From UBA6623 sp965238125 (GTDB lineage: Bacteria; Acidobacteriota; Terriglobia; Bryobacterales; UBA6623), in the NCBI GenBank assembly GCA_965238125.1, contig OZ250179.1, positions 1,364,001 to 1,428,000 of the forward strand: 64,000 nt of DNA, given 5' to 3'. Within the stretch, counting starts at the first letter, position 1. Each line of letters begins with the position of its first letter. Under the pieces are notes generated by a model that saw nothing but the letters and a program-made list of their open reading frames with translations, was not told the origin of the DNA and searched no databases. Shown in pieces: positions 57,562 through 64,000 of this stretch. Made by a program: the position numbers and the translations under genes.

Positions 57562-59250
57562 GTGCTGCAAATCATCGACAAAGATCGCCGAATCTACGAC
57601 GCCGTCGTCGTGGGCTCGGGCGCGACCGGCGGCTGGGCCGCCAAGCGGCTGAGCGAAGCCGGCATGAGCGTGGCAGTTCTCGAAGCGGGTCCGCCCGTCA
57701 CCCCCGCCGATTTCAGCGAGCACGTTCAGCCCTACGACCTCAAATACCGCGGCCGGTCGCCGCGCATCGCCCGCGGACGTGCCGTGCAAAGCCTCAAATA
57801 CGCTTGCCGCGAGTCCAACTACCAGTGGTTCGTCAACGACGTCGAGAACCCCTATACGTCCGCCGAAAACAAGCCGTTTCAGTGGACCCGTTGCCGCGTC
57901 CTCGGCGGCCGAACGATGACCTGGGGACGCCAGAGCTACCGCTTCAGCGATCTCGACTTCAAAGCCGCCTCGCGCGACGGCTACGGCGTCGATTGGCCGG
58001 TTTCCTACGCCGATATTGAGCCCTATTACGAACAAATCGAAAAATATGTCGGCATCAGCGGCCGCGAGGAAGGTCTTGCCCAACTCCCTGACAGCATCTT
58101 TCTCCCGTCGATGGAGATGACGCCGGCGGAGCGCCATTTCAAGAAAGCCGTGCAATCGAAGCTCGGGCGAGTCGTAACGATCGGGCGGACAGCCATCCTC
58201 ACGCGCGATCACAACGGGCGAGCGGCCTGCCATTACTGCGGACCCTGCGAACAAGGCTGCGTCACCTTTTCCTACTTCAACAGCCCTTCCACGACCATCA
58301 AAGACGCCGAAGCCACCGGACGAACCAGCGTCTTGACGAACGCCGTCGCGAGCCACGTCACCCGCGACCCGGCTACCGGACGCGCCTCCGGCGTCGCCTA
58401 TATCGACCGCCTGACGCGAAAGCCCCGAGAGATCCGCGCCAAGGTCGTCGTGTTGTGCGCCTCGGCTCTCGAGTCCGTCCGATTGCTGCTGAATAGCGGC
58501 GAGGGGTTCGCCAACTCCAGTGGTTTGCTGGGTCGCTACATCATGGATCACATCAGCGGCGGAGTCTCCGGGACCCTTCCCATCAAGGAAGCCCAACGCT
58601 GGTTCGGAGCCCCGCGGCGTCCTAACGGCATCTACATTCCGCGGTTTCGAAATATCGACCGGTCTCACACCAACGGTATGATCCGCGGCTATGGGTACCA
58701 GGGCAGCGGCGGCACTCGGCAATTCTCAGTCGGTGAACTGGCCGACCTTCCCGGCTTCGGCCGGTCCTTCAAGGAATCGGTTCACCATCCCCGAGAAGTC
58801 CGATTCGGGCTGGGCAGCTTCGCCGAATGCCTGCCCCGTCACGAAAACTTCGTGGAACTCGACAAAAATACCGTCGACGCCTGGGGAATCCCCGCCTTGC
58901 GCATGAACGTCGCTTGGGGCGACAACGAGCACCGCTTGATTCAAGACGCCGCCGCGCAAGGTCAAGAAATGTTGGCGGCGGCGGGAGCCCAAGACATCGA
59001 GGTTTCCCCCGAGGTTTCGATTCCCGGCGGCAAGACCCACGAAGTCGGCGGCGCTCGCATGGGCAACGACCCGAAATCGTCGATTGTCAACGGCTTCAAC
59101 CAGTCGCACGATGTGGAAAATCTGTTCGTTGCCGACGGCGGCGCATTCGTCAGCGTTGCCTGCCAGAATCCGACACTGACCATGATGGCCCTTACCGCGC
59201 GGGCCTGCGACTACATCGTTGACCGCCGCGCCAAAGGCGAGTTGGGGTAG
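57562..59250 (+). CDS. GMC-family FAD oxidoreductase with a Cys4 cluster motif
   Basis: The start is GTG 57562. About 562 residues. The FAD motif VVVGSGATGGWAAKRLSEAG is near residue 14 and RCRVLGGRTMTWGRQSYRFS near 110. CHYCGPCEQGC near residue 222 has four Cys, a pattern seen in some bacterial GMC enzymes and able to hold an Fe-S cluster. The C-terminal GGKTHEVGGARMG and CQNPTLTMMALTARACDYIV keep the conserved active-site segments. It probably oxidises a sugar or alcohol and passes electrons to a cytochrome. Confidence 0.93.
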   Translation: MLQIIDKDRRIYDAVVVGSGATGGWAAKRLSEAGMSVAVLEAGPPVTPADFSEHVQPYDLKYRGRSPRIARGRAVQSLKYACRESNYQWFVNDVENPYTSAENKPFQWTRCRVLGGRTMTWGRQSYRFSDLDFKAASRDGYGVDWPVSYADIEPYYEQIEKYVGISGREEGLAQLPDSIFLPSMEMTPAERHFKKAVQSKLGRVVTIGRTAILTRDHNGRAACHYCGPCEQGCVTFSYFNSPSTTIKDAEATGRTSVLTNAVASHVTRDPATGRASGVAYIDRLTRKPREIRAKVVVLCASALESVRLLLNSGEGFANSSGLLGRYIMDHISGGVSGTLPIKEAQRWFGAPRRPNGIYIPRFRNIDRSHTNGMIRGYGYQGSGGTRQFSVGELADLPGFGRSFKESVHHPREVRFGLGSFAECLPRHENFVELDKNTVDAWGIPALRMNVAWGDNEHRLIQDAAAQGQEMLAAAGAQDIEVSPEVSIPGGKTHEVGGARMGNDPKSSIVNGFNQSHDVENLFVADGGAFVSVACQNPTLTMMALTARACDYIVDRRAKGELG

Positions 59251-59360
59251 CCTCGCCGGCCGCCAAAACCATTGACTCTTCCTTTCACGGCCGGGAACCT
59301 CGGAAAATCAGGCTGATTTGACACGGCTTCCAGCCCCCGATAAACTGACCTCTCACGACG

Positions 59361-59951
59361 ATGCTATTGACGAGGACATTCATCGCCTACCTGGCGCGGG
59401 AATTGACGCGGCGGCTCGGTAAGTCATCACTCGAAATCCGCGACGAACAGCCCTTGCGAGAGCGCTTTGAGTCCATTCTGGTCGACGAATTAAGTCTCGA
59501 GGACGAGATCAACACCGAAGTCCGTGAGCTGTTGAACCAGTACGCCGACTACATGCGCAATCAAAAGATTCCCTACCAGGAAATGTTCCAACGCGTGAAA
59601 CGGCAGGTTCTCAACGAACGAAAGATGATCTCGGCCGGCGCCCGCGGCGGCGATCGCACCATGAAGCTTTCCCGAGACAAGGTGACCGAGTTTTCTCACG
59701 CACTCGGCGGCGCCTTGCCGCGCGTTCCCGGTATTCGCATGACGGCGCCCTGGAACGACATCCGCTTGGAGATTGTCCGTGAAATGACGGATATTCTGGT
59801 GAAGGAAGAACATATCGACAAAGCCGCCCAAGAGAAGGTCAGCAGCCAAAAACGCGACATCCCGGAAGGCAGCGAAGAGTGGACCCTGCTTTATCGCCGC
59901 TACTACGACGAAGAGCTCAAGCGCTACGGCATCGATCTGTCGCCCTCGTAG
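59361..59951 (+). CDS. DUF507-family protein
   Basis: The 196-residue protein begins MLLTRTFIAYLARELTRRLG. It contains two similar halves (LVDELSLEDEINTEVRELLN; MTDILVKEEHIDKAAQEKVS), as is usual for DUF507, ending YRRYYDEELKRYGID. The family is typical of Acidobacteriota and some Desulfobacterota/Nitrospirota. Function unknown. The start has no clear ribosome-binding site. Confidence 0.93.
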   Translation: MLLTRTFIAYLARELTRRLGKSSLEIRDEQPLRERFESILVDELSLEDEINTEVRELLNQYADYMRNQKIPYQEMFQRVKRQVLNERKMISAGARGGDRTMKLSRDKVTEFSHALGGALPRVPGIRMTAPWNDIRLEIVREMTDILVKEEHIDKAAQEKVSSQKRDIPEGSEEWTLLYRRYYDEELKRYGIDLSPS

Positions 59952-60166
59952 CGCGGCGTCTCCCTACCGGACACATTATTTTGCCGCCGACTCGCCGTCG
60001 ACCCAACCCGAAAGCGGAACGCCCAGACGGTGGCGCCCCTGGGGCATGAACAATACGGCCCCCCTTCAGCCTGCCCGGGGATGATAGCGTTTTACCTGAA
60101 TCTCCGCATTGCGCTCGCGGGTGCGCGAGATGTCGTAGGAAGTTTGCATCCGAAGGAGTGTGTCCA

Positions 60167-60466
60167 TTGTCGGACCGAACCGAACCCCCCGTGCCCCTCG
60201 CCGGCTTCAAGACGCTGCTCTTCTTTACGCTCGACACCGCCCAGGGTCTCGAGAAGTTCCTAGGCGCTTGGGCGCATATGCTGGCCGTAAGCGGTGACTT
60301 GGTCGATATGGTGCACGCACACCCGGCCATTGCCGACGGCGGCCGCGAGATTCAGATGAATGTGATTTTCCCGCGGCCCGGCATGTACCGTATCTGGATC
60401 CAGACCCAACGCAAGGGCCGCATCAACACCATTCCCTTCACTTTGCCGGTGAAGGAACTGCAATAA
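60167..60466 (+). CDS. Small protein, C-terminal domain of a metal-binding-type family
   Basis: GAAGGAG precedes the TTG at 60167; GTG 60158 is in the same frame. About 99 residues. LEKFLGAWAHMLAVSGDLVD with HAHPAIADGG and FPRPGMYRIWIQTQRKG is the same module found as a C-terminal domain in bacterial exported metal- or cytochrome-related proteins. Here it stands alone and without a signal peptide, so it may be a shortened gene. It overlaps the convergent cytochrome gene by 29 bp. Confidence 0.7.
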   Translation: MSDRTEPPVPLAGFKTLLFFTLDTAQGLEKFLGAWAHMLAVSGDLVDMVHAHPAIADGGREIQMNVIFPRPGMYRIWIQTQRKGRINTIPFTLPVKELQ

Positions 60467-61136
60467 GCAGCGCCCCCGCCTCTTCGGCGGGGAAAACAGC
60501 CAACCGCGTTCCGGCGGGCAACAACACGGGTTGCCGGAAATAGTAGGAACGCTCCCAGGCGGGCGCGTATTCGCGGAGCCAAATCAAATACCGCTTGCTT
60601 CCATCGGGCTTATGGGCAACCACTTCGAGCGATCCGCCCTCGGGCAGGTCCCCGGGACGAACGCCGATCGCGGTCAACGGCTCGGTCAGGGGCGCCTCTC
60701 CTCGAATCGCAAAGGGCTCCGCGGCCGGTTCGGGAGGCGGCGTCAGGGCTTCTTCGGTCGGCATTGGCGGCAGGTAGATGAGGTGACCCCGCGGCGCGCC
60801 GCCCTCGACCCAACTGGAAATCAGCGCGATCTCCCGCTCGCTCAAGCTCAGGTCGTCCTTGAAGTGGCCGAACCCTTTCACGGCATTCCAGGGGGGCATG
60901 CGGCGGTTGAGCACTTCGTTCTTAATCGCCTTGGCCCAAGGGCGCACTTCCTTGTATCGCGTCAAGGGGAAAGAGCTTCCCTCGGCGCGATGGCACGAGA
61001 CGCAGCTTCGGTAGAAGATCCGAGAGATGTGCTGCGTCCAAAGAATCCGAGTGGTGATCAATTCGTGGGGCCAGGCGGGGGCGGTAATACCGACCGTGAG
61101 GGAAAGGAGAAGAATCGCTCTGGTCATCAGCGGCAC
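60438..61136 (-). CDS. Exported cytochrome c-like protein
   Basis: The 232-residue protein has a signal peptide (MPLMTRAILLLSLTVGITAP) and a heme motif CVSCH near residue 45. ALISSWVEGGAPRG near residue 105 is typical of the cytochrome domain found in acidobacterial/planctomycetal redox proteins. The last ~90 residues are beta-rich (YLIWLREYAPAWERSYYFRQ). Met 61127 is an alternative start. It may act with the small protein on the other strand. Confidence 0.82.
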   Translation of the reverse strand: MPLMTRAILLLSLTVGITAPAWPHELITTRILWTQHISRIFYRSCVSCHRAEGSSFPLTRYKEVRPWAKAIKNEVLNRRMPPWNAVKGFGHFKDDLSLSEREIALISSWVEGGAPRGHLIYLPPMPTEEALTPPPEPAAEPFAIRGEAPLTEPLTAIGVRPGDLPEGGSLEVVAHKPDGSKRYLIWLREYAPAWERSYYFRQPVLLPAGTRLAVFPAEEAGALLIAVPSPAK

Positions 61137-61198
61137 CGCCGGCCTCGCTCTGCTCTCATCCCTATTTTACGGTCCGCGGCCGGATCGAGCGCGGTCGT

Positions 61199-61519
61199 CT
61201 ACGGCGAGTCAAACCGCACTGCCCTCACAAGGGCCGCCCATTGCGCCGACTCGATCGGCTCACGGCCCCGGATCGACATCGCGATCTCGACTCGCGTCTC
61301 ACTGTGCCGCATCGCAATTTCCGCTCGCCCGCGCCCCTCCATCGTGTACCTGTGGATCAGCCCGTCGTAGCCCTCTTCCCCGAACTCGTGAAACTCGAGT
61401 TGCTCGGCGCGGCCTCGACCCTCCGAGGAAAGCAGCACCGCCTTGAGAACCAGCGGGATCACGCCGAACCGCGCGCAATAAACGAACTTCAGCAAATCAA
61501 AGCTGTCCTGAACGCCCAT
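61199..61519 (-). CDS. Hypothetical protein, coupled to the upstream membrane gene
   Basis: ATG 61519 lies four bases after the stop of the preceding gene, so translation is probably coupled. About 106 residues (MGVQDSFDLLKFVYCARFGV, EQLEFHEFGEEGYDGLIHRY, MSIRGREPIESAQWAALVRA). No signal or membrane segment is clear. No family recognised. Confidence 0.6.
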   Translation of the reverse strand: MGVQDSFDLLKFVYCARFGVIPLVLKAVLLSSEGRGRAEQLEFHEFGEEGYDGLIHRYTMEGRGRAEIAMRHSETRVEIAMSIRGREPIESAQWAALVRAVRFDSP

Positions 61520-61523
61520 CAAG

Positions 61524-62327
61524 TTAGAAGAACACGCCGGGCGAAAGCCTGCCTGACTCCGGCTCCCGTACCAGCCAAGAGCCGTCGCGATCAGCCAGGT
61601 CGGCAAGAAGGCCGCGGCGAACGATCACCATCTGCTCGTTCGACGTATCCTCGAACACGTAACGCCCCGCCCGCTCGTCGCCCTGTACGAGCTGAAACTC
61701 ATCGGGAAGCGAAAAGCCGACCCCGGGCAACCGGTAAGCGGCTCCGTAGGCGGATTCCGACATCGCGGCCGCAAGCTCCGTCGGTTCGCACCGAACCGCA
61801 ACTCCCGGCGCCGTAGTCCGCAGGTAGTAAAGAAAGGAAAGCTGAACAAGAAGAACGGCCACGCCGACTCCCGCCAACACGCCGTAAATCGGCATGCGAC
61901 GCTCCTCGACGGCAACCTCCGGAAAGCGCTCCTCGATTTCCGACATCGCGCGGTCCAACTCGCGTCCGTCGCCGGCCATCAACAACCGCGGCCGCCCGAA
62001 CCTTCCCGTAACCGTCTCGATATAGAACAAGGGCCCCGTCCGAACAAAGGCAAAGCCCTGGATGCTTTCGTACGCCAGCGGCCTGCGCAAAGGGCGGTGA
62101 ACAACACGCTTATCGTCATCGAGCCGAAAGCGGTCCCATCGACCCACGATCAGAGTGAACAGCCCCATGAAAGGAAGGATCGGCACGAGGGAAACCCCGA
62201 ACACCCAAGGCCAAGTGTCCTCGACAACCGCGGCGGAGACCAGAGGCCCCAAGATCAGGATGAAAAGCCCGACCTGTCGCAGATAGATGACCCAGTTGCC
62301 TCGAAATTCGACCACCGGAAATGACAC
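61524..62327 (-). CDS. Membrane protein of unknown function
   Basis: About 267 residues with transmembrane segments at about 14-34, 40-62 and 146-168. Between them is a short beta-rich PH-like stretch (WDRFRLDDDKRVVHRPLRRP, YESIQGFAFVRTGPLFYIET). The C-terminal ~95 residues are outside the membrane. First of a two-gene unit with 61199-61519. Confidence 0.75.
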   Translation of the reverse strand: MSFPVVEFRGNWVIYLRQVGLFILILGPLVSAAVVEDTWPWVFGVSLVPILPFMGLFTLIVGRWDRFRLDDDKRVVHRPLRRPLAYESIQGFAFVRTGPLFYIETVTGRFGRPRLLMAGDGRELDRAMSEIEERFPEVAVEERRMPIYGVLAGVGVAVLLVQLSFLYYLRTTAPGVAVRCEPTELAAAMSESAYGAAYRLPGVGFSLPDEFQLVQGDERAGRYVFEDTSNEQMVIVRRGLLADLADRDGSWLVREPESGRLSPGVFF

Positions 62328-62373
62328 CGTCCCCCCCGCCGATTGATTCGTGAGAATACCACGGCTTTACCGC

Positions 62374-63579
62374 TCAGTAGGTCCGCGAAAGCGTCGACGC
62401 AAGGGCGGGAGCCACCCCGTCGGCCGCCAGAGCATGCCCGTCCGCGGTCAAGTGAGCGTCGGGGAAATAAAACAACGGCAAGTCCGGGTGTTTCGCGACA
62501 TGTCGTCGAAAGCTCGGCAGCAGGTCAACCGCCTCAACCCCGGCTCGATCCGCCCAGGCCTTGAGAACGCGCTGTGGTTTGTCGAGATCCACCTGCTCCG
62601 GCGAAACGTCGAGCGCTTCCCTCATGGCCGCCGACTCGTGTTCATACACCTGGTAGCTCCTCGGCACAATGAGCAGCAACAGGCGCGACGACCCGTGGCG
62701 ACAGTAGTCCGCCGTCTCGTCAAGCACGGCCAGGGTTTGCTCGATGGCCGAGCGGGTGCGCTCAGGCGGGTGAACGAGGTGCACAAGAGCGAATTCCCGC
62801 AGCCACTCGTCCCAACGCCGCCCCGCGGGAGAACGATCCGCAAGGCCGAACCATTCCCGGCCGAGCGGTGCAAGCGCTTGGGCCAGCCGCGAACGGCGCA
62901 CAAGAGCCCGCGTGAGCGTCTCGGCAGGTCGGGTGTTGCCCTCTCCCAACGCCTGACGGAATAACAACCCATCTTCGACGGAAAACTGCTCGGCGCCGCC
63001 GCGCCCCACATCCGTAAAGTCGTTACCGACAAACAACGCCATCAAGACCACCGCGGGCTTCTCGGCGGGAAACAGCTTTTGCAGCAAGCGCAGTTGGTCG
63101 CTCGGCCCGGTACCCGGGACCGCGACGTTGATAATGCGACCGGAGACAGTTCGTTTGAGCTGTTGCTCAACCAACGATGGAAAGGCCTCTTCGAACTCAA
63201 CGCCCCATCCAAACGCGAAGGAGTCGCCAAGCGTAAGGATCGATACGGCGCGATCCGAATCGGCCCGTGCCGCGTACGATGCCGCCAGCTGTGCCCCACC
63301 ATCCGGCAAGGAAGTCGCGCTCGCTCGAAATCCGCGCTTGTCGGTTCGAATCGTAACGTCCCAATGCCGGGTTCGATGTCGCCGCTCGATCGAGGGCCGC
63401 AGCAGCAGGTTCCCCCCGGCGTCTTTGCGGTAGATATCGAGTTCCGTTCGCGGTACGTTGCCGGGAAACAGCCGAACGACCGCCTCCGCCGCGCCGAGCG
63501 TTAGCAAGCATGCCGCCAAGATCAGGCCCGCCTTGGCGCCGCGGTTGCCGATCAAGTTTGTGCTCCCGGAGGAAGTCAT
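62374..63579 (-). CDS. SGNH/GDSL-type hydrolase, membrane-anchored
   Basis: The 401-residue protein has an N-terminal hydrophobic segment (AGLILAACLLTLGAAEAVVR). The SGNH block I is SILTLGDSFAFGWGVEFEEA near residue 113; block II Gly is in NVAVPGTGPSDQLRLLQ; block III is ALFVGNDFTDV; the C-terminal Asp-His pair is in FPDAHLTADGHALAADG near residue 380. It may de-esterify an envelope glycan. It starts 13 bp after the LOG gene and is likely co-transcribed. Confidence 0.88.
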   Translation of the reverse strand: MTSSGSTNLIGNRGAKAGLILAACLLTLGAAEAVVRLFPGNVPRTELDIYRKDAGGNLLLRPSIERRHRTRHWDVTIRTDKRGFRASATSLPDGGAQLAASYAARADSDRAVSILTLGDSFAFGWGVEFEEAFPSLVEQQLKRTVSGRIINVAVPGTGPSDQLRLLQKLFPAEKPAVVLMALFVGNDFTDVGRGGAEQFSVEDGLLFRQALGEGNTRPAETLTRALVRRSRLAQALAPLGREWFGLADRSPAGRRWDEWLREFALVHLVHPPERTRSAIEQTLAVLDETADYCRHGSSRLLLLIVPRSYQVYEHESAAMREALDVSPEQVDLDKPQRVLKAWADRAGVEAVDLLPSFRRHVAKHPDLPLFYFPDAHLTADGHALAADGVAPALASTLSRTY

Positions 63580-63592
63580 CGAGCAGGGTGGG

Positions 63593-64000
63593 TCAGCCCG
63601 AAAGCCGAGGCTTCACGTAATTCTCGGTCAACCACGATGAAATCGAATCAAAGGCTTGCCGGGGATCATCCAAATAGCAAAACAACTTGCGATCCGCGGC
63701 GTCGATGACTCCCAAATCCTCCATGGCGTCGAAGTGAATCACTTTCTCCCAATATGGGCGGCCGTAGAGCGCGACCATCACGGGCTTGCGAATCTTCATG
63801 GTTTGTACCAAGGTGAGGATCTCCATCATCTCATCGAAGGTTCCGTATCCTCCCGGAAGGACGATCATCGCCTTGGCTAGATAGGCAAACCACAACTTGC
63901 GCATGAAAAAGTAGTGAAACTGGAACGACAGCTCGTTGGGAATGAAGTCGTTGGGTTCTTGTTCCCGCGGGAGGCTGATATTAAAGCCCACCGAGCGCCC
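63593..64000 (-). CDS. LOG-family protein, 5' end outside window
   Basis: The frame continues to the right edge (GRSVGFNISLPREQEPN). LPGGYGTFDEMMEILTLVQT contains the PGGxGTxxE motif of LOG-type nucleoside 5'-monophosphate phosphoribohydrolases (once called lysine decarboxylases). About 135 residues of ~230-300 are present. The enzyme splits a nucleotide into base and ribose 5-phosphate. Confidence 0.92.
   Translation of the reverse strand, partial: GRSVGFNISLPREQEPNDFIPNELSFQFHYFFMRKLWFAYLAKAMIVLPGGYGTFDEMMEILTLVQTMKIRKPVMVALYGRPYWEKVIHFDAMEDLGVIDAADRKLFCYLDDPRQAFDSISSWLTENYVKPRLSG

Overview
The window looks like a chromosomal segment of a GC-rich bacterium, most probably Acidobacteriota. 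The pointers are a DUF507 protein (59361-59951), a protein opening with the VNYFNYF motif that I associate with acidobacteria (4333-5025), a remnant resembling acidobacterial TonB-dependent receptors (3938-4267), and a cytochrome/DUF1549/DUF1553 protein paired with a DUF1501 protein (32350-37125). The last pair is also typical of Planctomycetota, as are the CCCAGGG-type intergenic hairpin repeats, so that phylum remains the alternative.

Layout. 1-9.1 kb is mostly housekeeping or metabolic: a Gfo/Idh/MocA oxidoreductase running off the left edge, an exported Sel1-repeat/methyltransferase-like fusion, DNA ligase LigA, a DAG-kinase-type lipid kinase and a YdjM-like membrane protein. 9.2-19.4 kb is a decayed accessory island. 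It starts in a truncated TIM-barrel gene and contains two genes with PD-(D/E)XK-like motifs, one of them fused to a nitrilase-fold hydrolase. These sit with IS4- and IS1182-type transposase remnants between two 150-bp direct repeats, the right one abutting the 3' half of a tRNA-Pro gene. A truncated SIR2 gene follows, and then an IS1380-family insertion. 19.4-39.3 kb returns to chromosomal genes: an Aas-like acyltransferase/acyl-ACP ligase lacking its C-terminus, an arylsulfotransferase-like lipoprotein, a LysR regulator next to a short leuA with a long palindrome between them, a DNA glycosylase, a UDP-sugar epimerase/decarboxylase, a UGSC selenoprotein read through TGA, the PSCyt/DUF1501 pair, a cobalamin adenosyltransferase and a purine permease.

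39.39-42.05 kb is a complete IS1595 (ISXO2-like) transposon with an exact 8-bp target duplication. It carries a toxin-antitoxin-DUF3467 operon, a class II tRNA-like gene with an unusually long acceptor stem, and a tiny ORF. 43.9-52.4 kb is rich in insertion sequences: two more IS1380 copies, one interrupted by an IS630 element and the other with a second IS630 element inserted in its target duplication. They surround an N-acyl-D-amino-acid deacylase and a frameshifted secreted protein. 52.5-64 kb is chromosomal again: an AGCS symporter, cytochromes, a degenerate GGDEF protein, the SRP RNA, a FecR protein, a GMC oxidoreductase, DUF507, membrane proteins, an SGNH hydrolase and a LOG-family protein at the right edge.

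The most interesting signals are the selenoprotein with its predicted SECIS hairpin, the nuclease-nitrilase fusion in a repeat-flanked island, the transposon-borne unusual tRNA beside a toxin-antitoxin operon, and a five-copy palindromic intergenic repeat. Many genes in 9-18 kb need one frameshift to read. These may be true decay or assembly indels, and sequence alone cannot tell.
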